From an uncultured Pelagibacteraceae bacterium (GTDB taxonomy: Bacteria > Pseudomonadota > Alphaproteobacteria > Pelagibacterales > Pelagibacteraceae), in assembly GCA_902548405.1 (NCBI GenBank), contig CACCRN010000006.1:1-64000 (forward strand): 64,000 nucleotides of DNA, given 5' to 3'. Shown piece by piece: positions 1 through 9,693 of this stretch (position 1 is the stretch's first letter; the number at the start of each line of letters is the position of its first letter). The notes under the pieces are model-generated. The model was not told the origin of the DNA, did not search any database, and worked only from the letters and a program-made list of their open reading frames with translations. A program made the translations under genes and the position numbers.

Positions 1-1127
1 GAGCTTTCAATTACATTAACCACTGCACATGTTTTCATTTTATTTTTATTACAAAGATCCAAAGCTGCATAAGTGTCTGCAGTTTCTCCAGACTGAGAAA
101 CAAAAATATATAAACTATCCTTTTTAAATCTATTTTTTCTATATCTAAACTCTGAAGCTATATCGATATTAACATCTAAAGAAGTTAATTCTTCAAACCA
201 ATATTTTGCCATTAAACAAGAATGATAAGCAGTACCACAACCAATTAAAGTAACTGATTTAATTTGATTGATTTTCCATGGAAAATTAAAAATATTTATA
301 TCATTATTTACATTATCTAAATATTCTTTAATTCCAGTTTTTAATGTTACAGGCTGCTCCTCTATTTCTTTGGCCATGAAATGTTTAAAGTCACCTTTGT
401 CATAATTTGACTCATTAGATGATAATTTTAAAATTTTTTTATTAATTTTTTTTCCCTTTTGATTGTAAAAATGAACTTGATCTTTTTTAACAATACAAAA
501 TTCTCCATCATCAAGATAAGTAATTTTATTTGTCATGGATTTTAAAGCATAAGAGTCTGACCCTAGGTAATTTTCATTAGGACCATAACCGACAGCTAGT
601 GGTGACCCTCTTCTTGCACCTACAATTAAATCTGGAATATCTTTAAAAATTATACCTAATGCAAAACTTCCATGAAGTTGTTTTAAAGTTTTAGTTATTG
701 CCTCTTCCAGTTCCATAGTTTTTAAATTTTCTGTAATTAAATGGACTATTACCTCAGTATCAGTTTGAGATTTGAAAGTATGACCTTTATTAATTAAATG
801 TTTTTTTAAAATTGTTGAGTTCTCTATTATTCCATTATGGACGACAGAAACGTTATCTGATGAGTGTGGGTGAGCATTAATACTATTTGGAATTCCATGA
901 GTAGCCCATCTTACATGGCCTATCCCAATATTTCCTTTTAAAGATTTAAGATCAAAGTTTTGTTCTAAATTATCAACTCTTCCTTCGGATTTTACTTCAT
1001 TGATTTCACCATCAAATAAAGTTGCAACCCCAGCAGAGTCGTAACCTCTATATTCTAGTTTTTTTAAAGAATTTATAATGTTTGCAGAAACAGATTTGTT
1101 ACTGGATATTCCTATAATTCCGCACAT
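1..1127 (-). CDS. glmS: Glutamine--fructose-6-phosphate aminotransferase (isomerizing), C-terminus cut by window edge
   Basis: Makes glucosamine-6-phosphate from fructose-6-phosphate and glutamine in the cytoplasm, the first step to UDP-GlcNAc for peptidoglycan and lipid A. Translating the minus strand from the ATG at 1127 gives an MCGIIG start, so Cys2 is the N-terminal nucleophile of the glutaminase domain. RWATHG and SDTEVIVH-type segments follow. The first sugar isomerase (SIS) domain starts near residue 285, with a CGTAYHS segment and an SQSGET phosphosugar-binding motif. About 375 of the usual ~605 residues lie in the window; the rest is beyond base 1. It follows the GlmU-like gene by 3 bp, so the two form one transcription unit for amino-sugar synthesis. 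No GlmS ribozyme is visible upstream. Confidence 0.95.
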   Translation of the reverse strand, partial: MCGIIGISSNKSVSANIINSLKKLEYRGYDSAGVATLFDGEINEVKSEGRVDNLEQNFDLKSLKGNIGIGHVRWATHGIPNSINAHPHSSDNVSVVHNGIIENSTILKKHLINKGHTFKSQTDTEVIVHLITENLKTMELEEAITKTLKQLHGSFALGIIFKDIPDLIVGARRGSPLAVGYGPNENYLGSDSYALKSMTNKITYLDDGEFCIVKKDQVHFYNQKGKKINKKILKLSSNESNYDKGDFKHFMAKEIEEQPVTLKTGIKEYLDNVNNDINIFNFPWKINQIKSVTLIGCGTAYHSCLMAKYWFEELTSLDVNIDIASEFRYRKNRFKKDSLYIFVSQSGETADTYAALDLCNKNKMKTCAVVNVIES

Positions 1128-1130
1128 AAT

Positions 1131-1754
1131 TTATTTTGTTTTTCTTTTATAATTTTTAATTTCCACTTGTACAGATCTAGTTAGTGCTAAAGATTTTTTT
1201 TTAACATTTTTTGTTATTACAGATCCTGCACCAACTATACTTTCTTTATCAATTTTTATAGGTGCTACTAAAGATGAATTTGACCCTATGAATACTTTAT
1301 CTTCAATTACCGTCTTGTTTTTTTTTACACCATCATAATTACAAGTAATTGTTCCAGCACCAACATTAACCATCTTGCCAATATTACAATCTCCGACATA
1401 AGATAAATGATTAATTTTTGATTTATTTCCAACAGTTGATTTTTTAATCTCTACAAAGTTACCTACTTTTGAACCTTCTTTAAGAATTGTATTAGGTCTA
1501 ATTCTTGCATAAGGACCTATCTCAACTTTATTTTCTACCTTACAAGTTTCAAGATGCGAAAAAGATTTAATAACAACATTATTTCCTATTTTAACTTTAG
1601 AACCAATTACCACATATGGTTCAATAGTAACCCCTTTTCCAATTTTGGTATCATTTGAAAAAAAAACAGTTTCAGGACCTGTCATTTTAACTCCAGCTTT
1701 TAAAAACTTATTTCGAAGTTTATTCTGATTATTTTTTTGCTTTGCATGTTTCAT
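1131..1754 (-). CDS. glmU: GlmU-type glucosamine-1-phosphate N-acetyltransferase, left-handed beta-helix domain only
   Basis: At 207 aa this corresponds to the C-terminal acetyltransferase half of bifunctional GlmU (normally ~450 aa). The helical linker ([12 protein letters not shown]) and hexapeptide repeats are present, as are conserved segments [39 protein letters not shown] and [11 protein letters not shown]. These contain the Arg, Lys, Tyr and Asn positions that bind GlcN-1-P and acetyl-CoA in the family. The N-terminal uridylyltransferase domain (LAAGxGTRM) is absent, and in-frame stops upstream of 1754 exclude a longer start. The protein probably makes GlcNAc-1-P; a separate uridylyltransferase must act elsewhere. 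It is co-directional with glmS (3-bp gap) and divergent from gph. Confidence 0.85.
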   Translation of the reverse strand: MKHAKQKNNQNKLRNKFLKAGVKMTGPETVFFSNDTKIGKGVTIEPYVVIGSKVKIGNNVVIKSFSHLETCKVENKVEIGPYARIRPNTILKEGSKVGNFVEIKKSTVGNKSKINHLSYVGDCNIGKMVNVGAGTITCNYDGVKKNKTVIEDKVFIGSNSSLVAPIKIDKESIVGAGSVITKNVKKKSLALTRSVQVEIKNYKRKTK

Positions 1755-1823
1755 CTGGATTTTCTTTACATTAAGTATATATGTTTATTAATTCACAAAT
1801 TATTTCTTTAAAATACTTTTAAT

Positions 1824-2489
1824 ATGAAACAAAAATTTACAGTATTGTTTGATTTAGATGGAACTTTAATAGATACAGCGCCTGATTTAATAACAGCGCA
1901 CAACCATGTAATGAAAAAATTTGGTTATCCAACAAAAACATTAGGTGAATTAAAAAATGCAGTTGGTAAAGGTGCGAAAGCTATGATGGCAAAAGCTAAC
2001 GGTCAATGGAAATGGTTTGATGAAAAAATTCAAAACGAAATGACTGATGAATTTTTGTCTTTTTATGGAAAAAATATTTATAACAAAAGTACTTTAATAA
2101 ATGGAGTAAAAGAGTTTTTAAATTGGTGTAAGAACGAAAAAATCTCTATGGCTGTTTGCACCAACAAAACTGAGCATCTTGCTGTTGATCTTTTAAAAAA
2201 AATTGGAATTTATGATTATTTTGAATATGTGGCAGGATATAATACATTTGATTATTGTAAGCCTGATCCTAGACACTTAACGACAGTGATAGAAATACTG
2301 GATGGAGATTTAAAAAAATCAATTATGATTGGAGATAGTGAAACTGATGCAAACTCTGCGAAAGCAGCAGATATTCCAATGATATTGTTAAAATATGGAT
2401 ATACTGAAAAAAGATCTGATGAAATCTACCATAATCACTTGATAAAAGATTTTGTTGGAATTGAAAAAATCATATCTGAATATCTTTAA
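1824..2489 (+). CDS. gph: HAD-family phosphoglycolate phosphatase
   Basis: A 221-aa cytoplasmic HAD hydrolase, probably removing phosphate from 2-phosphoglycolate. HAD motif I is FDLDGTLIDT near residue 9, with the nucleophile and acid/base Asp pair. Motif II is CTNKTEHLA, the motif III lysine lies in the CKPDPRH segment, and motif IV is GDSETDANSAKAA. The helical cap between residues ~18 and 90 and the overall length fit Gph/PGP rather than sugar phosphatases. The gene is divergent from the GlmU/GlmS pair with a 69-bp intergenic region. Other HAD phosphatases share these motifs, so the exact substrate is inferred. Confidence 0.85.
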   Translation: MKQKFTVLFDLDGTLIDTAPDLITAHNHVMKKFGYPTKTLGELKNAVGKGAKAMMAKANGQWKWFDEKIQNEMTDEFLSFYGKNIYNKSTLINGVKEFLNWCKNEKISMAVCTNKTEHLAVDLLKKIGIYDYFEYVAGYNTFDYCKPDPRHLTTVIEILDGDLKKSIMIGDSETDANSAKAADIPMILLKYGYTEKRSDEIYHNHLIKDFVGIEKIISEYL

Positions 2490-2542
2490 TATTGATTAAT
2501 TTATTTTAGCTATTAAAACAAAATTACTTATAAGGAGTTAAT

Positions 2543-4045
2543 TTGTTACTACATACAGTTAAAGTTTTTCCATCTAAAATTCATTTACCTAAGAAAAAAC
2601 AACTTGCCTGGAAAATTGCAGAAATTGCAAGTGATAACGCTAAACTAAACAAAGCAGCAGTTGAAATGGTAATAAACAGAATTATTGATAATGCTTCAGT
2701 TGCTATTGCTTCTTTAAATAGAAAGCCTGTTATTTCATCAAGAGAGATGGCTTTAAAGCATTCAAGAAAAAATGGAGCAACTCTTTTTGGAGTTAACTCA
2801 AAACTAAAATTTGATTGTGAATGGGCAGCTTGGTCAAATGGAACCGCTGTGAGAGAACTTGATTTTCATGATACTTTTTTAGCTGCAGATTACAGTCACC
2901 CTGGTGATAATATTCCCCCACTTTTAAGTGTAGCCCAACAAAATAAAAAGAGTGGATTAGATTTGTTAAGAGGTATTATTACAGCATACGAAGTTCAAGT
3001 AAATTTAGTTAAAGGGATTTGTTTACATAAACATAAAGTAGATCACATTGCTCACCTTGGTCCAAGTGTTGCTGCAGGATTAGGATCAATGTTAAAATTA
3101 AATACTGAAACAATTTACCAAGCAGTTCAGCAAGCACTACACACAACTATTTCTACAAGGCAATCTAGAAAAGGAGAGATATCTAGTTGGAAAGCATATG
3201 CACCTGCACATGCTGGGAAACTAGCAATAGAAGCTGTTGATAGAGTTATGAGAGGTGAAGGGGCCCCAAGTCCAATTTATGAAGGTGAAGATAGCGTAAT
3301 TGCAAGGATACTTGATGGAAAAAAAGCAAAATATAAGGTTCCATTACCTAAAAAAGGAGAAAGTAAAAAAGCTATATTAGAAACTTATACAAAAGAATAT
3401 TCTGCAGAGTATCAATCTCAGGCTTTAATAGATCTTGCAAAAAAATTAAAAACTAAAATACCAAATTTAAATAAAATTAAAAAAATTGATATTTATACAA
3501 GTCATCACACACATTATGTAATTGGAACTGGTGCAAATGATCCACAAAAAATGGATCCAAATGCAAGTAGAGAAACATTGGATCACTCTATAATGTATAT
3601 TTTTGCAGTTGCTCTAGAGGATGGAGATTGGCATCATGTAAAATCTTATACAAAATCAAGAGCTAATAAAAAAAGTACTATTAAGATATGGAATTCAATA
3701 ACAACCTATGAAGATAAAAAATGGACAAAAAAATATCACGATCCAGATCCAAAAAAGAAATCTTTTGGTGCAAAAGTTGTTGTTACATTGAACAGTGGCA
3801 AGAAAATTATTGAAGAACTAGACAAAGCTGATGCTCACCCATATGGGGCAAGACCATTTAAAAGAGAGAATTATATAAATAAGTTTTTAACTCTAACAGA
3901 TGGTATTTTGGATAAAAAAGAGAGTGATCGTTTTTTAAAAAATGTTCAAAATTTAAAAAATTTAAAAACAGGTCAATTAGATAGATTAAATATTGAAATC
4001 AAAAAAAATAAATTAAAAAGAAATTTGAAAAAAGGAATTTTTTAA
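2543..4045 (+). CDS. prpD: 2-methylcitrate dehydratase (MmgE/PrpD family)
   Basis: A 500-aa member of the MmgE/PrpD fold that dehydrates 2-methylcitrate to 2-methylaconitate in the propionate-degrading methylcitrate cycle. Recognisable segments are [51 protein letters not shown] and [12 protein letters not shown]. The start is TTG, supported by an AAGGAG ribosome-binding site at 2532-2537. The stop overlaps the prpB start by one base (TAATG), so translation is probably coupled. The order prpD-prpB-prpC supports the assignment over a general MmgE protein. No prpE or acnD lies beside it. Confidence 0.93.
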   Translation: MLLHTVKVFPSKIHLPKKKQLAWKIAEIASDNAKLNKAAVEMVINRIIDNASVAIASLNRKPVISSREMALKHSRKNGATLFGVNSKLKFDCEWAAWSNGTAVRELDFHDTFLAADYSHPGDNIPPLLSVAQQNKKSGLDLLRGIITAYEVQVNLVKGICLHKHKVDHIAHLGPSVAAGLGSMLKLNTETIYQAVQQALHTTISTRQSRKGEISSWKAYAPAHAGKLAIEAVDRVMRGEGAPSPIYEGEDSVIARILDGKKAKYKVPLPKKGESKKAILETYTKEYSAEYQSQALIDLAKKLKTKIPNLNKIKKIDIYTSHHTHYVIGTGANDPQKMDPNASRETLDHSIMYIFAVALEDGDWHHVKSYTKSRANKKSTIKIWNSITTYEDKKWTKKYHDPDPKKKSFGAKVVVTLNSGKKIIEELDKADAHPYGARPFKRENYINKFLTLTDGILDKKESDRFLKNVQNLKNLKTGQLDRLNIEIKKNKLKRNLKKGIF

Positions 4046-4941
4046 TGCACTTTGTCGAAAAAGAGCCAAGCCAAAAGAGAATAGATTTTGACCAAAAACT
4101 TAAATCAAATAAGATTCTAAGAGTTCCTGGTGCTTACAATCCTCTAACAGCGAAATTAATTGAGGAAATTGGTTATGATGCTGTTTACGTATCAGGTGGT
4201 GTTATGGCTAATGATCTTGGTTTTCCAGATATTGGTTTAACAACCCTTCAAGATGTGAGTACCAGATCATATTTAATATCAAGGGTAACAAATCTTCCAA
4301 CAATTGTTGATATAGATACGGGATTTAAATCTTGTAAAGAAACTATAGAAACTTTTGAAGAGTTTGGGTTAACTGGTGTTCATTTGGAAGATCAAATTGA
4401 GAGAAAAAGATGCGGACATCTAGATAATAAAGAACTTGTTTCTACAGAGGCCATGGTTTCAAAAATAAAAGAATGTGTAGCCGCAAAAAAAGATCAAAAT
4501 TTTAAAATTATAGCACGCTCAGATGCAAAAAGTGTTGAAGGAATTGATAAAATGATTGATAGATGTAAAGCTTATATAGATGCTGGAGCAGAAATTATAT
4601 TTCCTGAAGCTTTGCATGACGAAAAAGATTTTGAAAAAGTAAGAAAAGAACTTTCATGTTATTTGCTAGCTAATATGACAGAATTTGGAAAATCCAAATT
4701 ATTAAATTATAAGGAGTTAGAAAACCTTGGCTATAATATTGTTATATATCCAGTGACTACACAAAGACTAGCTATGAAAAACGTTGAAGATGGATTAAGA
4801 GACATTTATGCAAATGGACATCAAAATAATATAATAGATAAGATGCAGACTAGAAAAAGACTGTATGAATTAGTGGAATACGAAAAATACAATTCTTTAG
4901 ATGAAAAAATTTATAATTTTACTACAGAAGGACATGAATAA
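4045..4941 (+). CDS. prpB: 2-methylisocitrate lyase
   Basis: Cleaves 2-methylisocitrate to pyruvate and succinate. The 298-aa protein has the isocitrate lyase/PEP mutase fold. The active-site loop KRCGH carries the catalytic Cys near residue 124, and the DIDTGF and HLEDQ segments supply Mg2+-binding acids. IARSDA and a C-terminal NIVIYPVTTQRLAMK segment are also typical. The length fits PrpB (~295 aa) and is far below isocitrate lyase (~430 aa). It overlaps prpD and prpC by one base on each side (TAATG both times), a tightly coupled operon. Confidence 0.93.
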   Translation: MHFVEKEPSQKRIDFDQKLKSNKILRVPGAYNPLTAKLIEEIGYDAVYVSGGVMANDLGFPDIGLTTLQDVSTRSYLISRVTNLPTIVDIDTGFKSCKETIETFEEFGLTGVHLEDQIERKRCGHLDNKELVSTEAMVSKIKECVAAKKDQNFKIIARSDAKSVEGIDKMIDRCKAYIDAGAEIIFPEALHDEKDFEKVRKELSCYLLANMTEFGKSKLLNYKELENLGYNIVIYPVTTQRLAMKNVEDGLRDIYANGHQNNIIDKMQTRKRLYELVEYEKYNSLDEKIYNFTTEGHE

Positions 4942-6065
4942 TGAGCGATGATATTAAAAAAGGTTTACTTGGAATTGTTGTAGATGAAACTGAAGTTTCA
5001 AAAGTTATGCCGGAGATTAACTCTCTGACATATAGAGGTTATGCTGCTCAAGATTTATGTGAATACTGCAGATTTGAAGAAGTTGCTTATTTAATTTTAA
5101 ACAAAGACCTACCTAACACTATCCAATTAAGACAGTTTGAAAAAGAAGAGAGAAACAATAGAGAGCTTACAAAAAATTTATATGAAATTATAAAACACAT
5201 GCCAAAAAAATCTCATCCGATGGATGTTGCAAGAACAGCTGTCAGTGTAATGGGGTTAGAAGACAAAGAAACCTCTAATTCTACTCCAGAAGCTAATATG
5301 CGAAAAGCATTAAGAATTTTTGCTAAAACACCTACTGCTCTTTCTGCCTTTTACAGAATTAGAAGTGGTAAAAAAATAATTAAACCTAAAAAGAATTTAA
5401 CTTTTGCAGAAAACTTTTTCTATATGTGCTTTGGAAAAGTACCTCAAAAAGAAATTGTTAAAGCATTTGATGTTTCTCTAATATTGTATGCTGAACACAG
5501 TTTCAATGTTTCAACTTTTACTGCTAGAACAATTACAAGTAGTTTATCTGATATTCATGGAGCGATCACAGGTGCAATTGCTAGTTTGAAAGGTCCATTA
5601 CATGGTGGTGCAAATGAAGAAGTGATGCACATGATGAACAGAATTAAAAAACCAGAAAATGCACTAAAATGGATTAATAACGCTCTTAAAAATAAAGAAG
5701 TAGTTATGGGCTTTGGTCATAGAGTTTATAAATCAGGAGATTCTAGAGTTCCAACTATGAGAAATTATTTTGGTAAAGTTGCTAAACTTAAAAAAGATAA
5801 AAAGTTTGAAAAGATCTATGACATTGTTGAAAAAGTAATGATCAAAAAGAAAAATATCTACCCCAATGTCGACTACCCTACTGGTCCAATGTATCATTTA
5901 ATGGGTTTTGACACAGATTTTTTCACACCTATATTTGTTATTTCTAGAATTACCGGTTGGTCAGCACATATTATGGAACAACACGCTGCAAACAAACTTA
6001 TTCGACCGCTTGCTAAATATAAAGGTAGCAAGCATAGAAAAGTGATGGAATTAAATTATAGATAG
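4941..6065 (+). CDS. prpC: 2-methylcitrate synthase / citrate synthase family
   Basis: Condenses propionyl-CoA with oxaloacetate to 2-methylcitrate. The 374-aa protein is of short bacterial citrate synthase type. The catalytic triad is visible as His in GPLHGGANEEV, His in GFGHRVYKSGD and Asp in the NVDYPTGP segment. The C-terminus carries FVISRITGWSAHIMEQ. The prpDB context points to propionyl-CoA as the substrate; some citrate synthase activity is expected for the family. It is the last gene of the operon and converges on the methyltransferase gene with a 2-bp gap and no hairpin between them. Confidence 0.92.
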   Translation: MSDDIKKGLLGIVVDETEVSKVMPEINSLTYRGYAAQDLCEYCRFEEVAYLILNKDLPNTIQLRQFEKEERNNRELTKNLYEIIKHMPKKSHPMDVARTAVSVMGLEDKETSNSTPEANMRKALRIFAKTPTALSAFYRIRSGKKIIKPKKNLTFAENFFYMCFGKVPQKEIVKAFDVSLILYAEHSFNVSTFTARTITSSLSDIHGAITGAIASLKGPLHGGANEEVMHMMNRIKKPENALKWINNALKNKEVVMGFGHRVYKSGDSRVPTMRNYFGKVAKLKKDKKFEKIYDIVEKVMIKKKNIYPNVDYPTGPMYHLMGFDTDFFTPIFVISRITGWSAHIMEQHAANKLIRPLAKYKGSKHRKVMELNYR

Positions 6066-6067
6066 AA

Positions 6068-6772
6068 TTAATTTTTCTGAATTTTTGCAAATCTACCATT
6101 GCATATTATTGAGCAATTCAATTGTTTTTCAATTACAAAATCATCAATCGCTTTTTTTACGCCAGGTGCTTGGTTAAGATCGTAATCATCACATAAAACT
6201 ATCCCATCATTATTAATTACTTCATAACAACAAGTAAGGTCGTTTAAAACAGTGTTATATTCGTGACCACCATCTAAAAAGACATAATCAATTTTAGACA
6301 TGTCTATTTTTTGTAAAATTTTGTTAGAATTGCCTTTTATCAAATGAATATTGTCTTTAAATTTTTCTAATAATTCCTCAACAGCTTCTAAGCTATAGGG
6401 ATTTTGTCTTTTAATGTATTTAAAATAAAATCTCTTTATAGGATTTGATGAAAAAGTGGTATTAGGGATTACTTCATTTTTATTTTCATCACTTTCTTCA
6501 AAAAGATCTAAACCAATGTATTTAAAATTATTTCCATGAATTTTGTTTAATAATTCACAAACATTTCGAGCTGTAACACCGTGAAAAACACCAATTTCCA
6601 AAAAAGTTTTTGGTTTACTCTGTGAAACCTCTTCTAAAAAGAAAGAACCGACACCTTTCTGTTTTAAACTAGTCTTGCGGTAATATTTTTTGTACTCCAA
6701 AAGATTAACTAAATGCTTCTGCCCAAGTTCCTTGAGTTGATGCTTTAGAATATTCTGTAGCTCTGCCTTCAA
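6068..6772 (-). CDS. Class I SAM-dependent methyltransferase (Methyltransf_24-like)
   Basis: A 234-aa protein with a Rossmann methyltransferase core. The SAM-binding glycine motif is FLEIGVFHGVTARN near residue 79, followed by an acidic strand YIGLDLF and DYVFLDGGHEYNTVLNDL, and a C-terminal GIVLCDDYD strand. Such proteins often sit in glycan or small-molecule modification pathways, and no substrate can be named. The ATG at 6772 makes it overlap the nrdB coding end by 68 bp. A TTG at 6700 just past the nrdB stop would remove the overlap, but no clear ribosome-binding site decides between them. It is probably transcribed with nrdAB. Confidence 0.7.
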   Translation of the reverse strand: MKAELQNILKHQLKELGQKHLVNLLEYKKYYRKTSLKQKGVGSFFLEEVSQSKPKTFLEIGVFHGVTARNVCELLNKIHGNNFKYIGLDLFEESDENKNEVIPNTTFSSNPIKRFYFKYIKRQNPYSLEAVEELLEKFKDNIHLIKGNSNKILQKIDMSKIDYVFLDGGHEYNTVLNDLTCCYEVINNDGIVLCDDYDLNQAPGVKKAIDDFVIEKQLNCSIICNGRFAKIQKN

Positions 6773-7718
6773 AGAAGTTCATGTGCTCTACAGCATTTAA
6801 CATTGTATCTAACCAAGTTAATGGATTTTTATCAATTTCATAGATCGCTTCTAATCCTAATTGATCTAATCTTCTATTTGCAATAAATCGAATATATTTT
6901 TTAATATCATCTGCGGTTAAACCTTCCATTGGACCCATTTGAAAAGCTAAATCAATGAAAGCATCTTCATGCTCAACAATTGTTCTGCAAGCTTCATAAA
7001 TTTCTTTTTTCAATTGAGGTGTCCATGTTTCAGGATTTTCTTTAATGAAATCTTTAAATAATCTGATCATCGAATTACAATGCAATGTTTCGTCTCTCAC
7101 CGACCAAGTAACAATCTGACCCATTCCTTTCATCTTGTTATGTCTTGGGAAGTTTAACAAAATTGCAAAACTTGCAAACAACTGAAGACCTTCTGTGAAA
7201 GCACTAAATACAGCAATTGTTTTTGCAATATCATGATTTGATTTAACATCGAAACCTTGCATGTAATCGTATTTATCTTTCATTTCTTTGTATTTCATGA
7301 ATGCTGAATACTCAGACTCTGGCATACCAATCGTATCTAACAGATGTGAGTAAGCTGCAATATGAACAGTTTCCATTGAAGCAAAAGATGACATCATCAT
7401 TAATACTTCAGTTGGTTTAAATACATTCATGTAATGTCTTATGTAACAGTTGCTAACTTCAACATCTGCCTGTGTAAAAAATCTAAAAATTTGTGTTAAT
7501 AGATTTTTTTCTGAAGTTGAAAGATTTTTTTGCCAATCTCTCACATCATCTCCTAGTGGAACTTCTTCTGGCAACCAGTGAATTCTTTGTTGTGTTAACC
7601 ATGCATCATAGCACCATGGATATCTAAAAGGTTTATAAACTGGATTTGCAACAAGTAATCCATTATTATTTTTTTGTGGTTGAATAATTTTTGACTTAAC
7701 TTTTTCTACTACTGACAT
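6705..7718 (-). CDS. nrdB: Ribonucleoside-diphosphate reductase beta subunit (class I)
   Basis: Supplies the tyrosyl-radical/diiron cofactor for NDP reduction. Starting at the ATG at 7718 gives 337 aa. This start was chosen over an upstream in-frame GTG at 7727 because GAGGAG sits about 7 nt before it. Diiron ligands are visible in METVHIAAYSH (Glu116 and His119), in AFTEGLQLF and in RDETLHCNSM. Tyr123 stands seven residues after Glu116, as the radical Tyr122 does in E. coli, so this is a Tyr-radical enzyme rather than a Tyr-less class Ic one. It overlaps the nrdA end by 10 bp in a coupled nrdA-nrdB unit. Confidence 0.95.
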   Translation of the reverse strand: MSVVEKVKSKIIQPQKNNNGLLVANPVYKPFRYPWCYDAWLTQQRIHWLPEEVPLGDDVRDWQKNLSTSEKNLLTQIFRFFTQADVEVSNCYIRHYMNVFKPTEVLMMMSSFASMETVHIAAYSHLLDTIGMPESEYSAFMKYKEMKDKYDYMQGFDVKSNHDIAKTIAVFSAFTEGLQLFASFAILLNFPRHNKMKGMGQIVTWSVRDETLHCNSMIRLFKDFIKENPETWTPQLKKEIYEACRTIVEHEDAFIDLAFQMGPMEGLTADDIKKYIRFIANRRLDQLGLEAIYEIDKNPLTWLDTMLNAVEHMNFFEGRATEYSKASTQGTWAEAFS

Positions 7719-9646
7719 GATAAACACTCCTCGTACTCTGGTTCACTATTTTCGGTTGATTTATTTTTATATACATTAGCCATGATGTCTGTTGACTTAG
7801 AGTCGTTAACATTCTCAGCTCTTTGGATTGATTTTGATCTACAATAGTAAAGGCTCTTTAAACCTTTCTTCCACGCATCAAAATGAATTTTATGTAATTC
7901 TTTTTTATGAACATCTGCAGGTAAAAATAAGTTAACTGATTGAGCTTGTGAAATAAAAGGAGTTCTGTCTCCGCTCAATTCAATTATCCAGCTTTGATTA
8001 AGTTCAAATGCAGTTTTAAATACATCTTTTTCTAAATCAGTTAAAAAATCTAAATGGTTAACTGAGCCTTGGTTTGTAGTAATACTGGACCAAGTTTCCT
8101 CATCATTTTTACCATGACTTTCAAGAATTTCTTCAAGATATCTGTTTCTCACATTAAACGAACCAGATAAAGTTTTGTGAGTATAACTGTTTGCTGCAAT
8201 AGGCTCTACTCCTGGAGAAGCTCCTCCACAAATAATAGAAATTGATGCCGTTGGTGCAATTGCAGTTTTGTTAGAAAATCTTTCTTGATAACCATACTCC
8301 GCTGCATCAGGACATGCTCCTCTTTCTTCAGCTAAATCTTTAGAAGCTTGATTAACTTTTTCATGAATATTTTTAAATATTTTTTTATTCCATGATTTTG
8401 CCATTACAGACTCAAGTGGAATTCTATTTTTCTGTAAGAAAGAATGGAAGCCCATCACACCCAAACCAACACTTCTCTCTCTTTCAGCAGAGTATTTAGC
8501 ATCTTTAAATTGTTCAGGAGCTTTGTTAATGAAATCAGATAACACATTATCTAAAAATCTCATTACATCACTAATCATATCTGGATCATCTTTCCATTCT
8601 TCATATTTTTCTAAATTTAAAGATGATAAACAGCACACCGCTGTTCTATCTCTACCGTCTTTATCAATTCCTGTAGGAAGAGTTATCTCACTGCATAAGT
8701 TAGAAGTTTTAACAGTAAGATTTGCTAACTTATGATGTTGAGGAATTTGTCGGTTAACTGTATCTATATAAATTATATAAGGCTCACCAGTTTCAATTCT
8801 AGCAGTTAATAATCTTATCCATAAATTTCTTGCAGAAATAGTTTGTTGCACAGTTCCGTCTGCTGGACTTTTTAATGCCCACTGTTCATCTGTTTCAACT
8901 GCTCTCATGAAAGCGTCTGAAACTAAAACACCATGATGTAAATTTAATGCTTTTCTATTTGGATCTCCACCAGTTGGTCTTCTCATTTCAATAAACTCTT
9001 CTATTTCAGGATGATCGATAGGAAGATAACAAGCTGCAGAGCCTCTTCTTAATGAGCCTTGGCTAATTGCCATTGTTAAAGAGTCCATTACTTTAATAAA
9101 AGGAATTATTCCTGAAGTTTTTCCAACTCTACCAATTTTTTCTCCAATAGATCTTAGGTTACCCCAGTAGCTTCCAATTCCTCCACCTTTCGCAGCAAGC
9201 CAAACATTCTCGCTCCAAAGATCTAAAATTCCACCTAAGCTATCAGAAGCTTCATTTAAAAAACATGAAATAGGTAAACCTCTTTTAGTTCCACCGTTTG
9301 ATAAAACTGGTGTTGCTGGCATAAACCAAAGATTGCTTATGTAATTATAAATTCTTTGTGCATGTAAATTATCATCAGCATAAGTGCTTGCTACTCTTGC
9401 AAATAAATCTTGATAAGATTCGTTTAAACCAAGATATCTATCTTTTAAAGTTGCTTTACCAAAATCTGTAAGGTTTGAATCTTTAGAACGATCAATTTTA
9501 ATTATTATACCTTTATCGTTTTGAAATAATTCTGTTTCATTATTTAAAGAAAATAAATCGGGCTTATTCGCTTTTGAAACTTCTTTAACTTCTGGGCTAT
9601 ATTCGGAGACAGCTTTCTTGAGGGCTTGAGATAGAATCTTGTTCAT
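7709..9646 (-). CDS. nrdA: Ribonucleoside-diphosphate reductase alpha subunit without ATP-cone
   Basis: Catalytic subunit of 645 aa. Active-site elements are present: the first redox Cys in GLPISCFL, the NLCSEITL segment with the thiyl-radical Cys and its Asn/Glu partners, the second redox Cys in CCLSSLNL, and a YY pair in SLYYCRS for radical transfer. The C-terminal tail ends in ECLSCQ, the CxxC pair that reduces the active site. The first ~70 residues do not resemble the ATP-cone, so dATP feedback through that domain is probably missing. The 179-bp upstream region holds a palindromic NrdR-like site and an 8-bp inverted repeat. Confidence 0.95.
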   Translation of the reverse strand: MNKILSQALKKAVSEYSPEVKEVSKANKPDLFSLNNETELFQNDKGIIIKIDRSKDSNLTDFGKATLKDRYLGLNESYQDLFARVASTYADDNLHAQRIYNYISNLWFMPATPVLSNGGTKRGLPISCFLNEASDSLGGILDLWSENVWLAAKGGGIGSYWGNLRSIGEKIGRVGKTSGIIPFIKVMDSLTMAISQGSLRRGSAACYLPIDHPEIEEFIEMRRPTGGDPNRKALNLHHGVLVSDAFMRAVETDEQWALKSPADGTVQQTISARNLWIRLLTARIETGEPYIIYIDTVNRQIPQHHKLANLTVKTSNLCSEITLPTGIDKDGRDRTAVCCLSSLNLEKYEEWKDDPDMISDVMRFLDNVLSDFINKAPEQFKDAKYSAERERSVGLGVMGFHSFLQKNRIPLESVMAKSWNKKIFKNIHEKVNQASKDLAEERGACPDAAEYGYQERFSNKTAIAPTASISIICGGASPGVEPIAANSYTHKTLSGSFNVRNRYLEEILESHGKNDEETWSSITTNQGSVNHLDFLTDLEKDVFKTAFELNQSWIIELSGDRTPFISQAQSVNLFLPADVHKKELHKIHFDAWKKGLKSLYYCRSKSIQRAENVNDSKSTDIMANVYKNKSTENSEPEYEECLSCQ

Positions 9647-9678
9647 ATTTGTTATTATATTATTTTAGTTTTGCGAAA

Positions 9679-9693
9679 ACAACTATATGTTGT
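9679..9693. promoter_or_regulatory. NrdR-box-like palindrome upstream of nrdA
   Basis: The bases read ACAACTATATGTTGT: 5-bp inverted arms around TATAT, 33 bp upstream of the nrdA start. NrdR boxes in other bacteria are AT-centred palindromes of about 16 bp with ACA...TGT ends. The position and shape fit, but only one clear copy is seen where NrdR usually binds two. A second feature, TTGATTAA at 9701-9708 with its exact inverse TTAATCAA at 9726-9733, lies nearby and could serve either divergent gene. Confidence 0.4.

Noticed and set aside
8523..8735. Plus-strand open frame opposite nrdA (and many similar ones opposite other genes)
   Set aside because: It lies wholly within a well-recognised gene on the other strand, has no recognisable domain or ribosome-binding site, and is expected from the base composition.
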